A stretch of DNA of 13,929 bases from an uncultured bacterium (lineage in GTDB: Bacteria; Patescibacteriota; Dojkabacteria; SC72). Made by a program: the position numbers and the translations under genes. The stretch covers positions 1 to 13,929 of the forward strand of contig CALLXA010000008.1 of assembly GCA_938015795.1 (NCBI GenBank). Direction: 5' to 3'. Shown in pieces: positions 6,689-12,834 of the stretch (the first letter of the stretch is position 1; each line of letters starts with the position of its first letter). Under the pieces are notes generated by a model. That model saw nothing but the letters and a program-made list of their open reading frames with translations, was not told the DNA's origin and did not search any database.

Positions 6689-8347
6689 TTATTTTTCAAC
6701 AAGAGTTTTGTACATATATAGCTTTCCATTTTGAAAACCTCTTTTACGATAATACTCTCTAGTACCAATCGCTGAGATAACAGAGATCTTTTTGAAATCA
6801 TTTTCTAAACTCCTTTTTTGAGCTATCTCAATCAAATGCTTACCTAAACCCAGATGTTGAGACTCCCCAGTACTCTCTTTAGAAATACCAACAACCTTAC
6901 CGTATACATGAATCTCCCTTATAACTGTTGAATTCACTAACTCTTTAATGAAATTATTTTTAGAATATTTTCTCTTAGGAATTGAAAGCCTTAAAAAACC
7001 ACAAATTCTATCATCAATCTTTGTCTTGTAAGAAAGAAAATACTCTGTACTAACATCTGTTTTATATTTAATCTCCTCATATTCTAAATCTTCCCACTTT
7101 ACAAAATCATCCTTGATCTCTCTACTTCTAATATCTTCTAAAGGTAAACCCTTTTTAAGAATCTCTTGTTCTGCAATTTGTCTTAAATTTGTCTTCTTGT
7201 TTCCATCAACAATCTCACCAGAAGGAATATCTCTAATTATTCTAGATAGCCTACAATATCTTGGAGTTCTCGATATGGTTTTGACTAAGACTTCTAACAA
7301 ATCTTTCTCCGTATATGGATAATATTTATTTTGTTTATATAGCTTAAATAAGAAGGTGTTGGGAACTATAGAGGTGGGATATATTTTTAATTCATCAGGA
7401 CAGTAATGTTTTGACCAAAGTCTTTTAAAATCTGAAATATCTTTTTTCACGGTAGACTTATATAGATTTGGCATCCAATGAGCATGTATCTTAAAACCTG
7501 CCAATCTAAGAAGAGAAAAAGCTTTTCTAGAAGATTTCTCATTTCTACCAACATTATTTGCTTTCAAAATACTGTTATTCAAACTTTGAACACCCAACTG
7601 TATTTTTGTTGCACCCAATTTCCTTAAATTAATAACTTCCTCCTCAGTTATTAAATCAGGTCTAGTTTCTAAAACTAAACCAACATTTCTACAAAAAGCT
7701 GTTTCATTTTTTCTCTGTTCTTCAATCAATTCTTTAATATCTGTAGGAACTTCCATACTGAATTCATTAATAAAAGAATTCCCATATTCAGAATTCATAT
7801 GGTTTAGAGCTTCAAAACATCTTTTTACAAACCAAATTTTATAGTTATGTGCATATGCAGACCAAGAACCACCAAGAATTAATAATTCAACTTTCTCAAT
7901 ATTATGACCAATATTATTTAATGCAATTAACCTATTTAAAACTTGAGCATATGGATCAAAATTATTAGACAAAGCTCTTTGAGCACCAGGCTCGCTAGAT
8001 ATGTAGCTTTTAGGCATTTGCCTATCATTCGGACAATATATACAATTACCAGGACAAGGATATGGTTTTGTTAAGACTGTAACAGTAGCTACACCTGAAT
8101 TTGTTCTGATGGGTTTCAATCTAATCCTGTTCTCTACGGATTTGTTTTTTACATACAAACCATTCTCTAACAAATATCTATACCCACTAACTAATTCATC
8201 ATTTCTAAATAACCTTTCATTATTTTGAGGAAACTTTTTAAGAATTTTTTGTAAAGAATTCTGATCCCATTTTTTTGTATTATCGATACGATTGAAAATA
8301 TCTATCAAAACAGAGGTGTAATTTTTAGGATTAAATTGGGAAAACAT
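6689..8347 (-). CDS. elp3: Elp3-like tRNA wobble-uridine modification enzyme (radical SAM + GNAT)
   Basis: This 552-residue protein is an Elp3 homologue. The family makes the carboxymethyl group at carbon 5 of U34 in tRNAs from acetyl-CoA and S-adenosylmethionine. The radical SAM domain (about 85-370) has the [4Fe-4S] cysteines C98, C102 and C105 in PCPGNCIYCPNDRQMPKSY, then EPGAQRA, DPYAQVLNRL, VGLVLETRPD, IQLGVQS, HWMPNL, LKIYPT and RIIRDIPSGEI. The GNAT domain (about 432-550) has REIHVYG, the acetyl-CoA loop QHLGLGKHL (497-505) and GTREYYRKRGF. Length and domain order match bacterial and archaeal stand-alone Elp3; the other Elongator subunits are not in the window. The ATG at 8347 is preceded by an AT-rich stretch without a Shine-Dalgarno site. 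It diverges from ndk. The nearby tRNA-Lys has C34 and is not an expected substrate. Confidence 0.95.
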   Translation of the reverse strand: MFSQFNPKNYTSVLIDIFNRIDNTKKWDQNSLQKILKKFPQNNERLFRNDELVSGYRYLLENGLYVKNKSVENRIRLKPIRTNSGVATVTVLTKPYPCPGNCIYCPNDRQMPKSYISSEPGAQRALSNNFDPYAQVLNRLIALNNIGHNIEKVELLILGGSWSAYAHNYKIWFVKRCFEALNHMNSEYGNSFINEFSMEVPTDIKELIEEQRKNETAFCRNVGLVLETRPDLITEEEVINLRKLGATKIQLGVQSLNNSILKANNVGRNEKSSRKAFSLLRLAGFKIHAHWMPNLYKSTVKKDISDFKRLWSKHYCPDELKIYPTSIVPNTFLFKLYKQNKYYPYTEKDLLEVLVKTISRTPRYCRLSRIIRDIPSGEIVDGNKKTNLRQIAEQEILKKGLPLEDIRSREIKDDFVKWEDLEYEEIKYKTDVSTEYFLSYKTKIDDRICGFLRLSIPKRKYSKNNFIKELVNSTVIREIHVYGKVVGISKESTGESQHLGLGKHLIEIAQKRSLENDFKKISVISAIGTREYYRKRGFQNGKLYMYKTLVEK

Positions 8348-8398
8348 TAATTTTGTAATATACTATTTAAAACTTACTAATTTTATCACAAAACCAAA
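8348..8398. promoter_or_regulatory. divergent promoter spacer between elp3 and ndk
   Basis: These 51 AT-rich bases must drive both genes. TATACT (8359-8364, plus) could be the -10 box for ndk. On the minus strand TATATT (8362-8357) lies 9 nt from the elp3 ATG, which would give an almost leaderless mRNA. No convincing -35 boxes and no Shine-Dalgarno sites are visible for either gene. Confidence 0.35.
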
Positions 8399-8989
8399 AT
8401 GCAAATACCTGAAATTGCTAAAGAAAGAACATTGCTTTTAATTAAACCAGATGTCTTACAAAGGCAAATTGTGGGTGAAATTTTAAGTAGATTTGAGAGA
8501 AAGGGTTACAAAATAACTGCAATGAGAATGTTGAATGCAACGAGAGAGCAAGTTGGTGAGCATTATATTGATGAAAAAAGTTACGTAGAGGAAGTTGGTG
8601 AAAAAGCGAAGAAAGGTGCTGAGGCTAGAGGTGAGGATGTAAGTAATTGGAATAGTTATGAAAGAGGGATGGCTATTAGGGAGAGGAATATTAACTATTT
8701 AACAATGGGGCCTATAATTGCGATGGTAATGGAGGGTTACAATGTTATTGCGGGTGTTAGAAAGGTTTTGGGAAGTACAAGCCCTGAAGCTGGGGATGTT
8801 GGTACTATTCGTTACGATTACTCTCTCGATACATATATGTTAGCGGATACCGTTGACAGATCAACAAGGACAATGATTCATGCTTCTGATTCTGTTGAAT
8901 CTGCTGAAAGAGAATTGAAGATATGGTTTACAGAAGATGATATTTGTAACAATTACGAAACATCTGCGGAAAAAATATTTTATGAATAG
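8399..8989 (+). CDS. ndk: nucleoside diphosphate kinase, long form
   Basis: The enzyme balances NTP and dNTP pools by moving the gamma-phosphate through a phosphohistidine. Family marks are ERTLLLIKPDVLQRQIVGEILSRFE cut across residues 9-33, HY at 55-56, MGPIIAMVMEGYNVIAGVRKVLGST (103-127), P129, GTIRYDY (135-141), and the catalytic H161 in MIHASDSVESAERE. The protein has 196 residues, against 135-150 in most bacteria. The extra length comes from a charged helical insertion of about 25 residues (roughly 60-98), a short insertion before the catalytic loop (about 142-157), and a C-terminal extension. From memory, this long form is common in Patescibacteria. ATG 8399 is the first methionine in frame with the conserved N-terminus and has no Shine-Dalgarno site. 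It diverges from elp3 and converges on the glycosylase gene across the palindrome at 9007-9164. Confidence 0.95.
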   Translation: MQIPEIAKERTLLLIKPDVLQRQIVGEILSRFERKGYKITAMRMLNATREQVGEHYIDEKSYVEEVGEKAKKGAEARGEDVSNWNSYERGMAIRERNINYLTMGPIIAMVMEGYNVIAGVRKVLGSTSPEAGDVGTIRYDYSLDTYMLADTVDRSTRTMIHASDSVESAERELKIWFTEDDICNNYETSAEKIFYE

Positions 8990-9006
8990 GCTAAAGGAAG
9001 GGATAG

Positions 9007-9164
9007 TCTAAAGTTGGTAAAAAACAACTTTGTATCAATGACTATATTCGTTTTTCCTCTTTATTTAATACTGTTATAGGGAAGAATATCCTCTAGAATA
9101 TTAAATTACTTTTAAAAAACAACAATAGTCATTGTCTTGATAGATGTTTTTTACCAACTTTAGA
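9007..9164. repeat. 158-nt extended palindrome with perfect 19-bp terminal inverted repeats (MITE-like or structured RNA)
   Basis: The left end TCTAAAGTTGGTAAAAAAC (9007-9025) is the exact reverse complement of 9146-9164. Further inside, CAATGACTAT (9036-9045) pairs with 9125-9134, GTTTTT (9050-9055) with 9115-9120, and ATTTAATA (9063-9070) with 9099-9106. A weak TAGGG pairing (9077-9081 with 9091-9095) lies near the centre. The blocks are in register and separated by near-equal internal loops, so the whole element can fold into one long interrupted hairpin. It fills the space between the convergent ndk and glycosylase genes, and its right arm contains the glycosylase stop codon. No flanking target duplication and no protein are visible in it. 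Confidence 0.75.
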
Positions 9165-9795
9165 TTCTTAAAAGATCTTCTATCTGTTTTGTTTTCCCAT
9201 CTTTCTTTTCGACGAAAATTTTTCTTTCTGTATTTTCGCCATCTAAGAAACCTTTGAGTCGAAGAAAATCCTTTTTCAATGTATCTTTCAAATTCGGATT
9301 GTATAATCCAACAGCAGGGTGGTACATTGCAAAAATAGGAATATTAGAAGAATGTTCATAAGAATTACCATGAGCTAAAGAAATTTTCACCCCGGGTACG
9401 AATCTTTCTAAAGCATGTTTACCTAAGGGTATAATCACTTTCGGCTGTATGAAAAGTAATTCAGCATTTAACCATGTTCGACAAGATTGTTTTTCACTGT
9501 CTGTAGGTTCTCTGTTTTCAGGTGGTCTATACTTTACGGTATTGGAAACATATACATCTTCCCTTGTAAATCCAATTGTTTTTAATAATTCATCTAAAAG
9601 CTTTCCAGCAGCACCAACAAAAGGTTTTCCCTGTAGATCTTCATTTTTACCAGGAGCTTCTCCTATGAAGACAATACCAGATGAGGGTGGATTTGTTTCG
9701 TAAACTGGTTGTGTTGCAACTTTCTTCAAGCTACATTTGTTGTTTACCGCATAATATTCATGTAATTCTCTTAAAGATTTAAAGTCTACTTTCAT
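9160..9795 (-). CDS. family 4-type uracil-DNA glycosylase with incomplete Fe-S cysteines
   Basis: The protein has 211 residues, normal for family 4 UDG, which removes uracil from DNA. Motifs: IVFIGEAPGKNEDLQGKPFVG (about 41-61; the GEAPG water-activating motif and the KPFVG uracil pocket), AAGKLLDELL, VYVSNTVKYRPPENREPT (81-98), IIPLGKHAL (121-129), and MYHPAVGLYNPN (147-158), equivalent to the catalytic HPS/HPA loop. Family 4 normally binds [4Fe-4S] through four cysteines. Here the CxxC pair is C21 with K24, the 'KCRPP' cysteine is Y89, and only C105 remains of the second pair. No other cysteine exists, so the usual cluster cannot form by normal ligation. There is no KRRIH insertion of the UDGX type. 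ATG 9795 starts the protein at the usual place; two TATAAT boxes lie just upstream. It diverges from sufC across 29 nt. Confidence 0.88.
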   Translation of the reverse strand: MKVDFKSLRELHEYYAVNNKCSLKKVATQPVYETNPPSSGIVFIGEAPGKNEDLQGKPFVGAAGKLLDELLKTIGFTREDVYVSNTVKYRPPENREPTDSEKQSCRTWLNAELLFIQPKVIIPLGKHALERFVPGVKISLAHGNSYEHSSNIPIFAMYHPAVGLYNPNLKDTLKKDFLRLKGFLDGENTERKIFVEKKDGKTKQIEDLLRI

Positions 9796-9824
9796 AATTT
9801 AATCAATTATACTATTATAGGTGC
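9796..9824. promoter_or_regulatory. 29-nt divergent promoter spacer between the glycosylase gene and sufC
   Basis: On the minus strand two perfect TATAAT hexamers (9819-9814 and 9811-9806) precede the glycosylase ATG at 9795, giving leaders of about 12 nt or less. On the plus strand TATACT (9808-9813) could serve sufC, followed by AGGTG 3 nt before its ATG. The opposite promoters overlap physically, so the two genes may influence each other's transcription. -35 boxes would lie inside the genes and are not convincing. Confidence 0.45.
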
Positions 9825-10547
9825 ATGTTAGAAATACAGAAATTTACTGTTAAAAAACAAGAGAAGGAATTGTTAAAGAATATAAATCTCTCAGTATCAA
9901 AGAATGAGGGTATTGTTGTTTTTGGTCCAAATGGTGGAGGTAAGAGTACTTTTTTTAAATCAATAATGGGAGTAGGAGATTTTCAAGTTTCAGGTAAGGT
10001 TACTTTTAACAAGAAAAATATTTTAAATTTGGATATTGAGAAAAAAGTTCAATTGGGTATTAACTATATGTATCAGACAGCTCCTTTGGTTAAGGGCGTT
10101 GAATTAAGTAATCTTTTAGCATTAATGAAGGAATTCAAGGGTTCTTTGGAAGAATTGTATGAAGAAATGAGAGAGCCTTTGAAATCTTTAGATATGGAAT
10201 ATCTTTTTGATAGAGAGATTAATGTTGGGCTTTCAGGTGGCGAGGTTAAGAGAAGTGAATTGTTAACTCTTTCTTTATTAAAAGATTCTAAGATGTATCT
10301 TCTTGATGAACCTGATTCTGGTGTTGATATTGAAAATGTTAAGAGGTTAGGTAATTTTATAAATACAATGGTTAAAGGTAAGTCATATATGATAGTTACT
10401 CATTCTGGTGAGATATTAAAATATTTAAATCCCGATAGGGGTATTGTAATGATAAATGGTGAGTTAGTTTTTGAGGGTGATGTTAATGAAATTTTGAATG
10501 AAGTTAGAAGGAATGGATACAGTAATTTTAGTAAAAAAGAATTATGA
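9825..10547 (+). CDS. sufC: SufC-type ABC ATPase for Fe-S cluster assembly
   Basis: The 240-residue soluble ATPase has Walker A GPNGGGKST (34-42), Q-loop YQTAP (Q84), the ABC signature LSGGEVKRSE (136-145), Walker B MYLLDEPDSGVDI (157-169) and switch His193 in VTHSGE. SufC normally carries LDE.DSGLD and KR after LSGGE, and both are nearly kept here, which separates it from transporter ATPases. SufC works with SufB/D scaffolds to build Fe-S clusters in the cytosol. The only partner present is the SufB/D-like gene that follows; no SufS, SufU or SufE is in the window. This resembles the minimal SufB-SufC pairs described in archaea and some deep bacterial groups. The gene ends in TGA overlapping the next ATG, so translation is likely coupled. 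AGGTG just before ATG 9825 supports the start. Confidence 0.93.
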   Translation: MLEIQKFTVKKQEKELLKNINLSVSKNEGIVVFGPNGGGKSTFFKSIMGVGDFQVSGKVTFNKKNILNLDIEKKVQLGINYMYQTAPLVKGVELSNLLALMKEFKGSLEELYEEMREPLKSLDMEYLFDREINVGLSGGEVKRSELLTLSLLKDSKMYLLDEPDSGVDIENVKRLGNFINTMVKGKSYMIVTHSGEILKYLNPDRGIVMINGELVFEGDVNEILNEVRRNGYSNFSKKEL

Positions 10548-11566
10548 TGGATTTGGAATACTTTTTAGAAAATTACTCCATGACTGGTTTTCATCCATAT
10601 GTTGTTGTTAATGATAATACTGGAGTTAATGTTGAGGTTAATGAAGCTGATTATGAGATTTGGGATGTTAAATCAAAAAAGGGTAGGGAATATATAAAAA
10701 AATATAATACTCAAAAGAATACTTTTAAGGAGTATACAGGTTATGTAATTGTTGTAAAAAAAGGAGCTTCTGTTCCGATTCAAACATGCTTTCTTACTTC
10801 TCAAAAAGGTTTTGTTCAAAATGTTCAGAATTTAATTGTTCTTGAGGATGATTGTGAGGCTGAAATTTTTACTGGTTGTTTATCTAATTCTCATGTTAAT
10901 GACAATGAGCATAATGCTGTTGTTGATATGTTTGTTGGTAAGAATTCTAAACTGACATTTAATATGGTTCACTCATGGGGGAAAACGTCTCTTGTTTTTC
11001 CAAAAACCAAAGTATATGTTGATGAGGGTGGTGTATTTCTCTCAAACTATATTGTTTGGGACAAGGTAAAAACCATTGTTATGAATCCTAAGATATATTT
11101 AAAGGATAATGCAAAGGCTGTTTCGAAAGCCTTAATATATTCACATGAGGGATCAGATTTTGATATTGGTGGAACAATAGAGTTAAAAGGTAAGGGTTCT
11201 AGTGGAGAAATTATTTCTAGTATTGTTTCAAAGGGTGGTAAGTACATTAATCATAGTGAGATTGTTGGTGAGGGTGTTAATACTAAAGGTCATGTTGAAT
11301 GTAATGCTTTGTTGGTTGATGGTGGGTATGTTGAAGCAATTCCTGTTTTAAGAGCTTTGAATTCTGAGACAGAGTTAACTCATGAAGCATCTGTTGGAAA
11401 GATTTCAAAAGATGAGGTTGAGTATTTTCAAACAAAAGGATTAAATAAAGATATTGCAAAAGAATTAATTGTAAAAGGTTTTGTAAATAGTTCGTTGAAG
11501 AATATGCCAGATGAAGTTAGTAAGAAAATGAAAGATATTATAGATGGTGTTAAGAACGGTTTTTAA
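10544..11566 (+). CDS. sufB: SufB/SufD-like Fe-S cluster scaffold protein
   Basis: The 340-residue protein is a SufB/D family beta-helix scaffold, shorter than bacterial SufB (about 480) and nearer to SufD and to archaeal minimal forms. The core is clear: TKGHVECNALLVDGG (about 247-260), AIPVLRAL (265-272), ELTHEASVGKISKDEVEYF (277-295), TKGLNKDIAKELIVKGFV (297-314). C253, H280 and E281 line up by motif with the E. coli SufB residues Cys405, His433 and Glu434 thought to hold the nascent cluster, so it acts as SufB rather than SufD. Other cysteines are C82, C104 and C112. Two starts are possible at ATGATGG: 10544 overlaps the sufC TGA by 4 nt and 10547 by 1 nt; the difference is one Met. Its 3' end overlaps a minus-strand open frame by 17 nt. 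Confidence 0.9.
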   Translation: MMDLEYFLENYSMTGFHPYVVVNDNTGVNVEVNEADYEIWDVKSKKGREYIKKYNTQKNTFKEYTGYVIVVKKGASVPIQTCFLTSQKGFVQNVQNLIVLEDDCEAEIFTGCLSNSHVNDNEHNAVVDMFVGKNSKLTFNMVHSWGKTSLVFPKTKVYVDEGGVFLSNYIVWDKVKTIVMNPKIYLKDNAKAVSKALIYSHEGSDFDIGGTIELKGKGSSGEIISSIVSKGGKYINHSEIVGEGVNTKGHVECNALLVDGGYVEAIPVLRALNSETELTHEASVGKISKDEVEYFQTKGLNKDIAKELIVKGFVNSSLKNMPDEVSKKMKDIIDGVKNGF

Positions 11567-11861
11567 GAATCTCTCTATTCCTCTCTTGAATGTTTTGCAT
11601 ATCTTCTCTTTTGGTTAAGATCTCTAAGAGTTCAGAGTGGCCTGATAGTATGTAGAGCATAGTGTTTTCAGTTGTAGTAGCTGAATATACAGCAAGAGGT
11701 TCTCCTGTTAAGTTCTTTTCTTCCTTAGATACAACTAAGGGTAATATTCCTAGATCAAGGATATATCGATTACCGATTTTTACATATCTGGTAGTATGTG
11801 TACCTTGTGGCTTTTCACTTTCTTGTGCAGGTACAAAAGCTTTGCACTCTATTCTTTTTTG
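11550..11861 (-). pseudogene. unrecognised open reading frame lacking a usual start codon (remnant or non-AUG gene)
   Basis: On the minus strand a frame is open from 11861 to a TAA at 11552-11550 (103 codons), between a TAA upstream (11864-11862) and the end of sufB, which it overlaps tail to tail by 17 nt. The translation looks protein-like: THTTRYVKIGNRYILDLGIL, then KNLTGEPLAVYSATT, then a hydrophobic and charged helical end (MLYILSGHSELLEILTKRED). It contains no ATG, GTG, TTG or CTG before an ATG at codon 68. Possible readings are an AUA start at codon 4 (giving 100 residues), a gene whose 5' part is lost, or a frameshift in the A6 run near 11855-11860. I do not recognise the family. The opposite strand here is also open for about 70 codons, but that looks like its antisense shadow. 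Confidence 0.4.
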
Positions 11862-11922
11862 TTATTTTTGAGTATATTAGATTTTTCTTGTATTATTTTA
11901 AATAAATTGTTTGTAAAAAATC
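11862..11922 (+). promoter_or_regulatory. AT-rich leader upstream of the nucleotidyltransferase gene
   Basis: These 61 bases are almost only A and T and precede ATG 11923. They must hold the promoter for the next gene and any for the minus-strand frame. TTGTAT at about 11888-11893 could be a -35 box, but no good -10 box is correctly spaced, and there is no Shine-Dalgarno sequence. If the minus-strand frame at 11550-11861 is not a gene, the whole 11567-11922 interval is non-coding. Confidence 0.25.
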
Positions 11923-12834
11923 ATGAATTCAAAAATATCTGTATTAGTAATGGCTGCTGGAATGGGATCTAGATATGGAGGTTTAAAACAAATGGAAGGC
12001 TTTGGACCTAATGGAGAAACACTCATAGATTACTCAATATATGATGCTATTAATGCTGGTTTTGATCGTATTGTTTTTGTAATTAGACCTGATATGGAAG
12101 AGGCTTTCAAAGAAATTTTCATGAGTAAGTATGAAGGTAAAATAGATATTAAATATGTTTTTCAATCTTTAGATATGATACCTGATTGGTATGAACTAAA
12201 TACTGAACGAACTAAGCCTTGGGGAACTACACATGCTGTATTGGTTGCAAAAGATGTAATACATGAACCATTTTTAATTATTAATGGTGATGATTTTTAT
12301 GGTAGAAACTCTTTTGAAATTGCAGCTAAATTTTTAAGAGAAGAATGTCAAGAAGGTTTGTATGCAAATATTGTATATAGGTTGGAGAATGTATTGAGTG
12401 AATTTGGAGGTGTTAAAAGAGGTATTTGTGATTTAGATGATCAAGGATATTTGAAAAATATTACTGAAACATTTGAAATACAAAGAAATGAAGATATTGG
12501 TATAACTGGTGTTACTTGGGATGGTAAGCCTGTTAATCTTAAAGATAATGATCTTGCCTCTATGAATATGTTTGCTGTCCATCACTCTGTATTTAATCTT
12601 TTGGAAAAAGAATTTGAATCTTTCTTAAAAAATGATGATGGTGATCTAAAAAGAGAATCATTAATACCTGTTGTATATGATGAGGCTATCAAAAGGGGAG
12701 AGATTAAAATGAAAGCTTTGGAAACAAATGCTAAATGGTTTGGAGTTACTGTAAGAGAAGATGCTCCAATTGTTAGAGAAAGATTACAAAAACTAGTTGA
12801 AAGTGGAGAGTATCCTAGTGAATTAAAAATTTAA
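11923..12834 (+). CDS. sugar-1-phosphate nucleotidyltransferase-like protein
   Basis: This 303-residue nucleotidyltransferase has a GT-A-like NTP_transferase fold. The N-terminal NTP-binding loop is LVMAAGMGSRYGGLKQ (8-23), with FGPNGETLIDYSIYDAINAGF following (27-47). KPWGTTHAVL (98-107) contacts the base and sugar, and INGDDFYG (120-127) carries the metal-binding aspartates. A C-terminal part with MNMFAVHHSVFNLLE and WFGVTVREDAP completes the fold. Relatives are usually annotated as nucleotidyltransferase or NDP-sugar pyrophosphorylase and would form an NDP-sugar from NTP and a sugar phosphate. It could feed the glycan genes at the left end of the window, but it is not adjacent to them and its substrate is unknown. 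ATG 11923 starts directly before the NTP-binding loop. Its TAA overlaps the stop of the opposing flavoprotein gene by 4 nt (TTAA). Confidence 0.88.
   Translation: MNSKISVLVMAAGMGSRYGGLKQMEGFGPNGETLIDYSIYDAINAGFDRIVFVIRPDMEEAFKEIFMSKYEGKIDIKYVFQSLDMIPDWYELNTERTKPWGTTHAVLVAKDVIHEPFLIINGDDFYGRNSFEIAAKFLREECQEGLYANIVYRLENVLSEFGGVKRGICDLDDQGYLKNITETFEIQRNEDIGITGVTWDGKPVNLKDNDLASMNMFAVHHSVFNLLEKEFESFLKNDDGDLKRESLIPVVYDEAIKRGEIKMKALETNAKWFGVTVREDAPIVRERLQKLVESGEYPSELKI

Noticed and set aside
9146..9164. Simple rho-independent terminator after ndk
   Set aside because: The perfect 19-bp arms are 120 nt apart, and no short GC-rich stem followed by a T-run is seen. The element is better described as one long interrupted palindrome.
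11662..11871. Plus-strand open frame of about 70 codons between sufB and the nucleotidyltransferase gene
   Set aside because: It has no ribosome-binding site and an unlikely composition, and it lies opposite the more protein-like minus-strand frame.
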